Assembly (NCBI GenBank): GCA_002862805.1
Contig: PKEA01000042.1
Coordinates: 1-33,146, forward strand
Source of the DNA: Flavobacteriaceae bacterium
GTDB taxonomy: Bacteria > Bacteroidota > Bacteroidia > Flavobacteriales > Flavobacteriaceae
Reading direction: 5' to 3'
Length of the DNA: 33,146 nucleotides
The translations under genes were made by a program, and so were the position numbers. The notes under the pieces are model-generated. The model saw only the letters and a program-made list of their open reading frames with translations, was not told the DNA's origin and ran no database searches. This document shows, one piece after another, positions 17,366-25,856 of the stretch; within the stretch, counting starts at the first letter, position 1; every line of letters starts with the position of its first letter.

Positions 17366-18127
17366 ATGTTCGGAATTTGTAATCTTTCTATAGTTCCTGT
17401 TCGATTTGAACCTTCAGATATAAGCGAGCAAGTTTCTCAACTTTTATTTGGAGAGCACTTTACAATTTTAGAACAAGAAAAAAAATGGACTAAAATTGAA
17501 ATTGCATTTGATAATTATATTGGATGGATTGATAATAAACAATATACTATCATTGGCGAAGAGCAGTTTAATTATTTAAATAATGCTCCAATTATTTTAA
17601 ATAACGATTTAATTGAATACATTTCTACTCCAAATAATTTGCTTACCCCTATTTCATTAGGTGCTTCTTTATCATTTTTAGAAAATGAACAAATTAATAC
17701 ATCAAATTATACTTTTGAAGGTATTAAAATTTGTGGTAAAAAGGAGAAAGAAAATCTTGTTAAAACCGCATTTATGTATTTAAACTCTCCCTATTTATGG
17801 GGAGGAAAAACACCTTTTGGAATAGATTGTTCTGGTTTTACGCAAATGGTTTATAAAATTAATGGTTATAAACTCTTAAGAGATGCTTCTCAACAAGCAA
17901 CTCAAGGTGATGCATTAAGTTTTATTGAGGAAAGTGAACCTGGAGATTTAGCTTTTTTTGATAATGATGAAGGAAATATTACACATGTAGGAATTATGAT
18001 GAATGACAATTATATTATTCATGCTTCTGGAAAAGTTAGAATTGATAGATTAGATCATCTAGGAATTTACAATGTAGATACAGGAAGACATACACACAAA
18101 CTAAGAGTTATTAAAAAAATAATATAA
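17366..18127 (+). CDS. C40 (NlpC/P60) peptidase with SH3-like N-terminal part
   Basis: The 253-residue protein has an N-terminal SH3b-like region (about residues 5-60, ending YIGWIDNKQY), a linker, and a C-terminal NlpC/P60 domain (about 127-253). Catalytic residues are Cys155 in GIDCSGFTQ, His207 in THVGIM, and a third polar/His219 in YIIHASG. Family members cut gamma-D-glutamyl-diamino acid bonds in peptidoglycan peptides. There is no signal peptide or membrane segment, and the start MFGICNLSIVPVR is already conserved-looking, so it may work in the cytoplasm on recycled muropeptides, as the Bacillus YkfC/dipeptidyl-peptidase VI type does. A bidirectional terminator follows. Confidence 0.9.
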   Translation: MFGICNLSIVPVRFEPSDISEQVSQLLFGEHFTILEQEKKWTKIEIAFDNYIGWIDNKQYTIIGEEQFNYLNNAPIILNNDLIEYISTPNNLLTPISLGASLSFLENEQINTSNYTFEGIKICGKKEKENLVKTAFMYLNSPYLWGGKTPFGIDCSGFTQMVYKINGYKLLRDASQQATQGDALSFIEESEPGDLAFFDNDEGNITHVGIMMNDNYIIHASGKVRIDRLDHLGIYNVDTGRHTHKLRVIKKII

Positions 18128-18157
18128 AAAAAATCCCGCTAAAAGCGGGATTTTTTT
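18126..18157. terminator. Bidirectional terminator between peptidase and TPR genes
   Basis: ATCCCGCT (18133-18140) pairs with AGCGGGAT (18144-18151) around AAA; a run of A's stands to the left and seven T's to the right, so it serves both converging genes. Confidence 0.93.
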
Positions 18158-18172
18158 ATAAACTATATAATA

Positions 18173-19339
18173 TTATTTTATTGTAGTAGCTTTATCTTTC
18201 ATTCCTAGAGCTTCATAACAGGTTCTCAAAATGTTTTTTATATCAACATTTTCTGAATCAAATTTATAAGCTTTTTCAAAATAAGGAAGTGCTTTTTTAA
18301 ATAAACCTTTTCTTTCTTCTAATAATTTATCGTACTTAGCTCTTTGACTTGGAGCCGTAGATGCATTTATTTCTTCAACAATTTTACCTTCAGGCAATAA
18401 AGCGGCATAACCTAAACTTGTATTTACATTTACATTATTTGGTTCAAATACTAAAATATCATTTAATAGTTTTTCATAAGTAACATAATCTTTTGACTGA
18501 TAGTATAAATTTGCCTCGTCTAATAAAAATGGAACATCTTTTATATCGAATTTTTTTGCTTCAGTATAAGCTTTCTTAGCGTTATCAATATCTCCATTTT
18601 GAGCAGCTAACATAGCAACAGCTTTAATATATTCATCTTTTTTTGATAGAATTTTCTCTTCTCTAGGCATTGTATGAGAACCCGCTTTAATAAAAATATC
18701 TCTTTCTCTTGCTGTTGAAAATTTTTCTTCAGCTTGATTCATTTTATTTGTCGCATAATAAAATGTTCCACTACCTGTGTAATCACTCTCATATAATTCT
18801 CTATAATATTTTTCAGCCATTTTATAATTTTTAGCTTGAACAGCTAAAATTGAAGCATTCTCTAAACTTTGACCGTCTTTTTTATCTAACTTATATATGT
18901 TATAGAAAAAAAATGCTGCATTATCAAAATTAGATTCTGAATTCATTTTAAAGGCATAATCTCTTATAAGAGGTAATAAAATTGTATTTCCTTGTCTAAT
19001 TTTTTCAAAATTTGGATTTGAACTATCGTTTGCAATTTTTAAATATGAAGCATAATTCTCATCGTTTAATATTTGAAGTAAAACTGTTGAATTAATTTTT
19101 TGTCCTAAAGAGCTTACATGAACTATTGGTGAATAGCTATTATAAAAAGTATACTCATCTTTGTCTGCATCTAAAGTTGCAATTTCTTTTAAACTTGATA
19201 AAGCATCAAGATAAGATTTGTAATCTTTCTCTGAAATATTAGACTTACTAGATATTTTATTTAATGTTTTTAACTCATCTTTTTGAGCAAAAGTAGCTAC
19301 TGATGACAACAGTACTAAACTTAATAATATTTTTTTCAT
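18173..19339 (-). CDS. Exported tetratricopeptide-repeat protein
   Basis: The 388-residue protein starts with a signal peptide (KKILLSLVLLSSVATFA, likely cut before QK). The mature part is largely alpha-helical with several TPR-like units between about residues 130 and 385, for instance DNAAFFFYNIYKLDKKDG, AEKYYRELYESD, GDIDNAKKAYTEAKKFD and ALPYFEKAYKFDSENVD. TPR proteins mediate protein contacts; no partner or specific role can be read from the sequence. It lies 63 bases downstream of gyrA on the same strand, separated by a hairpin, an arrangement I recall in other flavobacteria. It may be periplasmic or attached to the outer membrane. Confidence 0.85.
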   Translation of the reverse strand: MKKILLSLVLLSSVATFAQKDELKTLNKISSKSNISEKDYKSYLDALSSLKEIATLDADKDEYTFYNSYSPIVHVSSLGQKINSTVLLQILNDENYASYLKIANDSSNPNFEKIRQGNTILLPLIRDYAFKMNSESNFDNAAFFFYNIYKLDKKDGQSLENASILAVQAKNYKMAEKYYRELYESDYTGSGTFYYATNKMNQAEEKFSTARERDIFIKAGSHTMPREEKILSKKDEYIKAVAMLAAQNGDIDNAKKAYTEAKKFDIKDVPFLLDEANLYYQSKDYVTYEKLLNDILVFEPNNVNVNTSLGYAALLPEGKIVEEINASTAPSQRAKYDKLLEERKGLFKKALPYFEKAYKFDSENVDIKNILRTCYEALGMKDKATTIK

Positions 19340-19364
19340 TGTATTAAAAATTAGATTATAACAT

Positions 19365-19388
19365 AAAGCCCAAAAAAATTTGGGCTTT
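19365..19388 (-). terminator. Hairpin between gyrA and the TPR gene
   Basis: AAAGCCCAAA (19365-19374) pairs with TTTGGGCTTT (19379-19388) around AAAA, a 10-bp stem. On the minus strand it is followed by only TTTATG rather than a long T run, so termination after gyrA may be partial, with some read-through to the TPR gene. Confidence 0.7.
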
Positions 19389-19402
19389 TATTTTTTTATT
19401 AT

Positions 19403-21964
19403 TTATTCTTGAGAATCATCATCAGAAGAAGCTTCTTCTTCAGATTGATTTTCATCTAAAACTTCTCCTTCAATGTCTTCAGTAACTTCTTCATCTTCTT
19501 CTTCACGAAGAACTTTAGTAACAGCAGCGATTGAATCGTTTCCTTTAATGTTAATTAAACGAACTCCTTGTGTTGCTCTACCCATAACACGTAAGTCAGA
19601 AATTTCCATCCTAATTGTTAAACCAGATTTATTGATAATCATTAAATCGTCTTCATCTGTAACACCATTAATTGAAATTAAAGAACCTGTTTTTTCGGTT
19701 AAATTAAGAGTTTTAACACCTTTCCCTCCTCGATTTGTTACACGATAAACATCTTCTCCATCTTCGTCAACTAATTTGGTTCGTTTACCATATCCATTTT
19801 CAGTTACAACTAAAATTTGAGAGTCATTAATGTCATTTTCATCAATTGCAACCATTCCAATAAGTTCATCTTTATCATTCGCTAAGGTAATACCTCTTAC
19901 TCCAGATGCTGTTCTACCCATTGGTCTTGTTTTACTTTCTTCAAATCGAACTAATTTACCAGATTTAACAGCAAGTAAAACATGACTATTACCTGTTGTT
20001 AATTTAGCTTCTAATAACTCATCATTATCTTTAATAGTAATAGCATTGATTCCATTTTGGCGTGGACGAGAATATTGTTCAAGTGGCGTTTTCTTAACCT
20101 GACCTTGTTTTGTAGCCATAATCACAAAGTGATTATTTACATATTCTTCATCTTTTAAATCTTGTGTACAGATGTAAGCTTTAACTTTATCATCGTTTTC
20201 AATATTTATAAGATTTTGAATTGCTCTACCTTTACTTGATTTTGTTCCTTCCGGAATTTCAAAAACACGCATCCAATAACATTTACCTTTTTGAGTAAAG
20301 AACATTAAATATTGATGATTTGTTGCTACAAATAAGTGTTCTAAGAAATCTTGATCTCTTGTAGCAGCACTTTTTTGCCCAACCCCTCCTCTATTTTGTG
20401 TTTTATATTCTGTTAATGAAGTTCTTTTGATATAACCGGCATGTGAAATAGTAATAACTACTTGTTCATCGGCAATTAAATCTTCAATACTTACATCTCC
20501 ACCAGCATATTCAATTACAGAGCGTCTTTCGTCTCCGTATTTTTCTTTTACTTCAGCCAATTCATCTTTAATTAGCTGAGCTCTCATTTCTTTACTTGCT
20601 AATAACTCTTTTAAATGAGCAATTAACTTCATAATTTCTTCGTATTCTGCACGAAGTTTATCTTGTTCAAGACCTGTTAATTGTCTTAAACGCATTTCAA
20701 CAATTGCACGAGCTTGAATTTCAGATAAATTAAATCTTTCAATTAATTTAGCTCTTGCTTCTTCACCATCTTTAGATGAACGGATTAACGCTATTACTTC
20801 ATCAATATTATCTGAAGCAATAATTAATCCTTCTAAAATATGAGCGCGTTCTTCAGCTTTTCTTAATTCGTATTGTGCTCTTCTTACTACGACATCATGT
20901 CTATGTTCAACAAAATAATGAATCAATTCTTTTAGATTCAGCATTTGTGGTCTTCCATTTACTAATGCAATATTATTTACACTAAATGAAGATTGAAGTT
21001 GAGTATATTTATAAAGTGTATTTAAAACTACATTTGGTACAGCGTCGCGTTTAAGTTCATAAACTATACGCATTCCATTCCTATCTGACTCATCACGAAT
21101 AGTAGAAATACCTTCAATTTTTTTATCGTTAATTAAATCGGCTGTTTTCTTTATCATATCGGCCTTATTCACTTGATAAGGGATTTCCGTTACAATAATT
21201 GCTTCTCTATTATTACTTTCTTCAAAACGAGCTTTTGCACGCATAACAATACGTCCACGACCTGTTTTAAAAGCTTCACGAACACCTTCATAACCATAAA
21301 TAATTCCTCCAGTTGGAAAATCGGGAGCTTTAATATGAGTCATTAACTCATCAATTTCAATATCGTTATTATCAATATAAGCTAAAATACCATCAATAAC
21401 CTCTGATAAGTTATGTGGAGCCATATTTGTAGCCATACCTACTGCAATACCAGATGCACCATTAATTAATAAGGTAGGTATTTTGGTTGGCATTACTGTT
21501 GGCTCTTCTAAAGTATCATCAAAATTCAATTGAAAATCAACTGTTTCTTTCTCTAAATCAGCCATCATATCTTCCGATATTTTACGCATACGAGCCTCTG
21601 TATAACGCATCGCTGCCGGGCTATCACCATCAACTGAGCCAAAGTTACCTTGACCATCAACCATCATATAACGCAAACTCCATTCTTGAGCCATACGAAC
21701 CATGGCATCATAAACCGAAGTATCTCCATGTGGATGATACTTTCCTAGCACTTCTCCTACAATTCTTGCTGATTTTTTATGAGCTCTATTTGAAAAAACT
21801 CCTAATTCATGCATTCCAAATAAAACTCTACGATGTACAGGCTTCAAACCATCTCTTACATCTGGAAGTGCTCTCGATACAATAACTGACATTGAATAAT
21901 CAATGTAAGCTGACTTCATTTCGTCTTCAATGTTAATCGAAATTAACTTTTCTCCGTCAGACAT
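19403..21964 (-). CDS. gyrA: DNA gyrase subunit A
   Basis: The 853-residue subunit cuts and rejoins DNA in ATP-driven negative supercoiling with GyrB. The active-site Tyr121 is in [10 protein letters not shown]. The quinolone-determining region reads [10 protein letters not shown], with Thr82 at the E. coli Ser83 position and Asp86 at Asp87; Thr there is, as I recall, normal for some flavobacteria and not by itself a resistance change. The C-terminal beta-pinwheel has the GyrA-box-like segment QNRGGVGQ (about residue 525) and repeated G-K-x-x-R motifs, and the protein ends in an acidic tail of about 40 residues rich in Glu, Asp and Ser. ATG at 21964; divergent from clpC across 260 bases. Confidence 0.97.
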   Translation of the reverse strand: MSDGEKLISINIEDEMKSAYIDYSMSVIVSRALPDVRDGLKPVHRRVLFGMHELGVFSNRAHKKSARIVGEVLGKYHPHGDTSVYDAMVRMAQEWSLRYMMVDGQGNFGSVDGDSPAAMRYTEARMRKISEDMMADLEKETVDFQLNFDDTLEEPTVMPTKIPTLLINGASGIAVGMATNMAPHNLSEVIDGILAYIDNNDIEIDELMTHIKAPDFPTGGIIYGYEGVREAFKTGRGRIVMRAKARFEESNNREAIIVTEIPYQVNKADMIKKTADLINDKKIEGISTIRDESDRNGMRIVYELKRDAVPNVVLNTLYKYTQLQSSFSVNNIALVNGRPQMLNLKELIHYFVEHRHDVVVRRAQYELRKAEERAHILEGLIIASDNIDEVIALIRSSKDGEEARAKLIERFNLSEIQARAIVEMRLRQLTGLEQDKLRAEYEEIMKLIAHLKELLASKEMRAQLIKDELAEVKEKYGDERRSVIEYAGGDVSIEDLIADEQVVITISHAGYIKRTSLTEYKTQNRGGVGQKSAATRDQDFLEHLFVATNHQYLMFFTQKGKCYWMRVFEIPEGTKSSKGRAIQNLINIENDDKVKAYICTQDLKDEEYVNNHFVIMATKQGQVKKTPLEQYSRPRQNGINAITIKDNDELLEAKLTTGNSHVLLAVKSGKLVRFEESKTRPMGRTASGVRGITLANDKDELIGMVAIDENDINDSQILVVTENGYGKRTKLVDEDGEDVYRVTNRGGKGVKTLNLTEKTGSLISINGVTDEDDLMIINKSGLTIRMEISDLRVMGRATQGVRLINIKGNDSIAAVTKVLREEEDEEVTEDIEGEVLDENQSEEEASSDDDSQE

Positions 21965-22224
21965 ATATATTTATTTATATTAAAATTATCATTCATTCTT
22001 AAACGCGACAATATACGGATTTTTCTAGTTTTCAAAGTGATTTTAAACTAGAAATTTAAACGATTTATTAACAATTTTATCTTCAAAAAATAATATCAAT
22101 TAGTAAACTTTTGATTTTTATTTTTCATTTATTTTTTGTCAATTAGCATATAAATACAGTTTAGGTACGTTTTTTGCTTTATTTAAAGCAATTCTTTTTA
22201 CTTTTACAATAAACAAAACAGAAG

Positions 22225-24774
22225 ATGGACGATAATTTTTCACCAAGAGTTAAAGAGGTGATTTCTTATAGTAAGGAAGAAGCTTTAAGGCTAGGACACG
22301 ATTTTATAGGAACAGAACACTTAATGCTGGGCTTACTTAGAGAAGGTCAAGGTAAAGCTATGGCTATTTTAAATAACATGGCTGTTGATTTTATGCACCT
22401 AAGAAATAAGGTCGAAATTTTAAGTCCTGCAAACACAACTGATATTCAAAACAACGATAAAAAAAACCTCCATTTAACGAGGCAGGCTGAAAGAGCTTTA
22501 AAAACTACTTTTTTAGAAGCAAAACTTTATAATAGTACACTTATAAGTACAGCTCATTTATTACTTTGTATTTTAAGAAACGAAAATGATCCTACGACTA
22601 AGTTACTTAATAAACTTAAAATTGATTACGAAAGCGTTAAAGACCAATATTCTACAATGATGACAAACGAAAATGACTATATAGAAAATCTTCCCAAAGC
22701 TGAATCTTTTAACGATGATTCTAGTCAAGAAGAAACTCCAAAAGATGCTGGTTTTAACAACCCAACTAGCGGAAATAAAAGTACAAAAAAATCTAAAACA
22801 CCCGTTTTGGATAATTTTGGAAGAGATTTAACAGAAATGGCCGAACAAGGTAAGCTTGATCCTGTAGTTGGTCGTGAAAAAGAAATTGAAAGAGTTTCTC
22901 AAATTTTAAGTAGAAGAAAGAAAAACAACCCACTCTTAATAGGTGAACCTGGAGTTGGTAAATCTGCTATAGCAGAAGGCTTAGCTTTACGAATTACCCA
23001 AAGAAAAGTTTCTCGTGTTTTATTTAACAAGCGAGTAGTTACATTAGACTTAGCAAGTTTAGTTGCTGGAACTAAATATCGTGGACAGTTTGAAGAACGC
23101 ATGAAAGCTGTAATGAATGAATTAGAGAAAAATGACGACATTATTTTATTTATTGATGAAATTCACACTATTGTTGGTGCTGGTGGAGCAACTGGCTCTC
23201 TAGACGCATCAAACATGTTCAAACCTGCTTTAGCAAGAGGAGAAATTCAATGTGTTGGAGCAACAACTTTAGACGAATACCGTCAATATATAGAGAAAGA
23301 CGGAGCTTTAGAAAGACGATTTCAAAAAGTAATTATTGAACCTACTTCAATTGAAGAAACAATTACTATTCTTAATAACATTAAAGGGAAATACGAAGAA
23401 CACCATACAGTTACTTATACCCCAGAAGCTATTGAAGCTTGTGTTAAATTGACAAGTAGATACATGACTGATCGTTTCCTTCCAGACAAAGCTATTGATG
23501 CTTTAGATGAAGCTGGTTCAAGAGTTCACATTACAAATATCGATGTTCCAAAGCAAATCATTGAGTTAGAGAGACAACTTGAAGATGTAAGAGAATTAAA
23601 AACTACTGTAGTTAAAAAACAGAAGTATGAAGAAGCTGCAAAACTCAGAGACGACGAAAAGAAAATTGAAAAGGAACTAGCTATTGCTCAAGAAAAATGG
23701 GAAGAAGACGCTAAAAGCAATAGAATTACTGTAACCGAAGATAATGTTGCTGATGTAGTATCAATGATGACAGGAATTCCTGTGAATAGAATTGCACAAA
23801 CAGAAAGTAACAAATTGGCGCATTTACCTGAATTAATTAAAGGAAAAGTTATCGGTCAAGATGAAGCTGTTGAAAAAGTTGCAAAAGCTATTCAAAGAAA
23901 TCGTGCAGGTTTAAAAGATCCAAACAAACCCATTGGATCATTCATATTTTTAGGGCAAACTGGTGTTGGAAAAACACAATTAGCTAAAGTAATTGCTAAA
24001 GAATTATTCGACTCTGAAGACACTTTAGTTAGAATTGATATGAGTGAATACATGGAAAAATTTGCAATTTCTAGATTAGTTGGTGCACCTCCAGGATATG
24101 TAGGCTATGAAGAAGGCGGACAATTAACAGAAAAAGTAAGAAGAAAACCATACAGTGTAGTACTTTTAGATGAAATTGAAAAAGCACATCCAGATGTATT
24201 TAATATGATGCTTCAAGTTTTAGATGACGGGCATTTAACTGACAGTTTAGGTCGTAAAATAGATTTTAGAAATACTATTATTATTATGACTTCAAATGTT
24301 GGAGCACGTCAATTAAAAGATTTCGGTCAAGGTGTTGGTTTTGGAACGTCTGCAAAAACAGCACAAGCAGATGATCATTCTAAAGGAATTATTGAAAATG
24401 CACTTAAGAAAGCATTTGCTCCTGAATTTTTAAATAGAATTGATGACGTAGTAGTATTCAATGCTTTAGAAAAAGAAGATATTGATAAAATTATCGATAT
24501 TGAAATGGCTAAACTTTATTTAAGAGTTAAAGATTTAGGCTATCATTTATCTTTATCTGAAAATGCAAAAGATTATATTGCAGAAAAAGGTTTTGATAAG
24601 CAATTTGGAGCTAGACCTTTAAAAAGAGCTATACAAAAATATGTAGAAGACGCTCTTGCTGAAGAAATAATTACTTCTAAAATTCATGAAGGTGATGAAA
24701 TTTTCATGGATTTAGATGATGAATCAAAAGAGTTAAAAATTTCAATTAAAAAAGCTAAAAAACCTACTGAATAG
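22225..24774 (+). CDS. clpC: ClpC-type AAA+ chaperone of the Clp protease
   Basis: The 849-residue HSP100 unfoldase delivers proteins to ClpP. Order: double Clp-N repeat (about 1-150, FSPRVKEVISYSKEEA onward), linker, first AAA+ domain with Walker A GEPGVGKS at 240-247 and Walker B FIDEIHT, a middle domain with the UVR-like YEEAAKLRDDEKKIEKEL that marks ClpC, second AAA+ domain with Walker A GQTGVGKT at 577-584 and LLDEIEKAHPDVF, and a C-terminal D2-small domain (GARPLKRAIQ). Regulation in Gram-positives needs McsB adaptors, which are not seen here. No CIRCE element lies upstream. A terminator overlaps the final codons, so most transcripts should end with this gene. Confidence 0.96.
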   Translation: MDDNFSPRVKEVISYSKEEALRLGHDFIGTEHLMLGLLREGQGKAMAILNNMAVDFMHLRNKVEILSPANTTDIQNNDKKNLHLTRQAERALKTTFLEAKLYNSTLISTAHLLLCILRNENDPTTKLLNKLKIDYESVKDQYSTMMTNENDYIENLPKAESFNDDSSQEETPKDAGFNNPTSGNKSTKKSKTPVLDNFGRDLTEMAEQGKLDPVVGREKEIERVSQILSRRKKNNPLLIGEPGVGKSAIAEGLALRITQRKVSRVLFNKRVVTLDLASLVAGTKYRGQFEERMKAVMNELEKNDDIILFIDEIHTIVGAGGATGSLDASNMFKPALARGEIQCVGATTLDEYRQYIEKDGALERRFQKVIIEPTSIEETITILNNIKGKYEEHHTVTYTPEAIEACVKLTSRYMTDRFLPDKAIDALDEAGSRVHITNIDVPKQIIELERQLEDVRELKTTVVKKQKYEEAAKLRDDEKKIEKELAIAQEKWEEDAKSNRITVTEDNVADVVSMMTGIPVNRIAQTESNKLAHLPELIKGKVIGQDEAVEKVAKAIQRNRAGLKDPNKPIGSFIFLGQTGVGKTQLAKVIAKELFDSEDTLVRIDMSEYMEKFAISRLVGAPPGYVGYEEGGQLTEKVRRKPYSVVLLDEIEKAHPDVFNMMLQVLDDGHLTDSLGRKIDFRNTIIIMTSNVGARQLKDFGQGVGFGTSAKTAQADDHSKGIIENALKKAFAPEFLNRIDDVVVFNALEKEDIDKIIDIEMAKLYLRVKDLGYHLSLSENAKDYIAEKGFDKQFGARPLKRAIQKYVEDALAEEIITSKIHEGDEIFMDLDDESKELKISIKKAKKPTE

Positions 24775-24784
24775 TAGGTTTTTT
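24759..24784 (+). terminator. Intrinsic terminator overlapping the clpC stop codon
   Basis: AACCTACT (24761-24768) pairs with AGTAGGTT (24773-24780) around GAAT and is followed by TTTT; A's lie upstream. The TAG stop (24772-24774) lies in the loop and 3' arm, so the last four codons form the hairpin. Confidence 0.82.
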
Positions 24785-24799
24785 ATTGACATTTATAAT

Positions 24800-25234
24800 A
24801 TGAGTAAAACAATTATTGGATCAAGAGAGTGGTGTTCTTTACCACAATTAGGCATTGAATTAATAAAAGCTAAAGTTGATTCTGGAGCTAAAACAACTGC
24901 ATTACATGCAGACAATTTAACTGAATTTATTAAAGATGGGGAAGAATGGGTTAAATTTTCTTTACACCCACTAAAATCTAGACCAGATTTAATTGTGAAT
25001 TGTGAAGCTAAATTTATTGAAAAAAGGATCATAAAAAGTTCAAATGGAACCAAGGAAGAGCGTTATGTAATTGAAACTGAACTCTTATTAGGTAAAGACT
25101 CTTACCTAATTGAAGTAACGCTTACTAATAGAAAGTTAATGGGTTTTCATATGTTATTAGGAAGACAAGCTATGAACAACAGAGTGTTGATTGATTGTGA
25201 ATTTAGATACCTATTAGGCAAACCTATTTTATAA
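24800..25234 (+). CDS. RimB/retropepsin-like putative aspartic protease (PF05618 family)
   Basis: The 144-residue cytoplasmic protein carries a single retropepsin-like site, VDSGAKTTALHA with Asp27, then a family-type C-terminal segment FHMLLGRQAMNNRVLIDC. The family was named ATP-dependent zinc protease, but the D-S-G-A motif and size fit the RimB-type proteins associated with RimK, a ligase that adds glutamate to ribosomal protein S6. In many flavobacteria, as I recall, rimK is the next gene; here the next gene is HutD-like and no ligase appears in the window. It lies just after the clpC terminator and 10 bases before the HutD gene. Protease activity is inferred from the fold and not shown. 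Confidence 0.85.
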   Translation: MSKTIIGSREWCSLPQLGIELIKAKVDSGAKTTALHADNLTEFIKDGEEWVKFSLHPLKSRPDLIVNCEAKFIEKRIIKSSNGTKEERYVIETELLLGKDSYLIEVTLTNRKLMGFHMLLGRQAMNNRVLIDCEFRYLLGKPIL

Positions 25235-25244
25235 GTTTACAGAA

Positions 25245-25817
25245 ATGAAATATAAAATTATTTCTAAAAAAGAACTTATAACAACAACTTGGCAAGGCGG
25301 TACTACAACTGAATTATATATTTTCCCTGAAAATTCCAAATACCAAGAAAAAAATTTTGGGTTTAGGATAAGTACAGCTCAAGTTTTGCTTAAAGAATCA
25401 ATTTTCACATCTTTACCGAATATTAATAGAGAATTGATGATTTTAGATGGCTCAATTGAAATTTTTCATGAACATCAGTATTCTAAAATAATGAATAAAT
25501 TTGGTACTGATTCCTTTAAAGGAGAATGGAAAACTTCGGCTAAAGGAATTTGTACAGATTTTAATATAATGTCAAATGAAAATTATAATTGTAAAATTGA
25601 GGTTTTAAGTTCTAATTCTAAACAAAAAACTACTTTAAAAAATTTAAATGAATTCTTAATACTTTACATCTATAAAGGAGAAGCTAAAGTTAAAATTCTA
25701 AATGAATCTATTAAATTAGAAAATGGTGCTGTATTTATTTTAAAGATAAAAGATAGTTTTGAAATATACTTCACAAAAAAAAGTCAAATTATTGTTTCAA
25801 AAATAAATTCAAAATAA
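25245..25817 (+). CDS. HutD/Ves family cupin-like protein
   Basis: The 190-residue protein matches the HutD/Ves (DUF886) pattern: WQGGTTTELYIFPE near residue 16, FGFRISTAQV, a segment IFTSLPNINRELMILDGSIEI, and a second beta-barrel in the C-terminal half (KVKILNESIKLENGAVFILK). The family has a two-barrel cupin fold. HutD is thought to tune histidine-use operons in Pseudomonas, but most homologues stand outside hut genes and have no known role; no hut genes occur here. It follows the RimB-like gene after 10 bases, suggesting cotranscription, and ends at a strong bidirectional terminator. Confidence 0.85.
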   Translation: MKYKIISKKELITTTWQGGTTTELYIFPENSKYQEKNFGFRISTAQVLLKESIFTSLPNINRELMILDGSIEIFHEHQYSKIMNKFGTDSFKGEWKTSAKGICTDFNIMSNENYNCKIEVLSSNSKQKTTLKNLNEFLILYIYKGEAKVKILNESIKLENGAVFILKIKDSFEIYFTKKSQIIVSKINSK

Positions 25818-25848
25818 AAAATCCCAATCGAAAGATTGGGATTTTTTA
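25812..25848. terminator. Bidirectional terminator between hutD-like gene and rho
   Basis: ATCCCAATC (25821-25829) pairs with GATTGGGAT (25834-25842) around a stable GAAA tetraloop, with A-runs on the left and T-runs on the right. It serves both converging genes; the right gene is rho itself. Confidence 0.95.
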
Positions 25849-25856
25849 TTTTGAAT

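Noticed and set aside
21487..21885. 132-codon open frame opposite gyrA
   Set aside because: It is antisense to the most conserved part of gyrA, has no plausible start context or family, and the AT-rich code of gyrA explains the lack of stops.
22136..22173. Possible clpC promoter (TTG followed by TACAGTTT or TACGTTTT)
   Set aside because: Spacings are 16 and 27 bases and both boxes deviate from TAnnTTTG; I could not choose one. No CIRCE or other heat-shock operator is visible.
21965..22224. Possible small gene or RNA in the gyrA-clpC gap
   Set aside because: The 260 bases are AT-rich with no convincing hairpin or coding frame; it most likely holds only the two divergent promoters.
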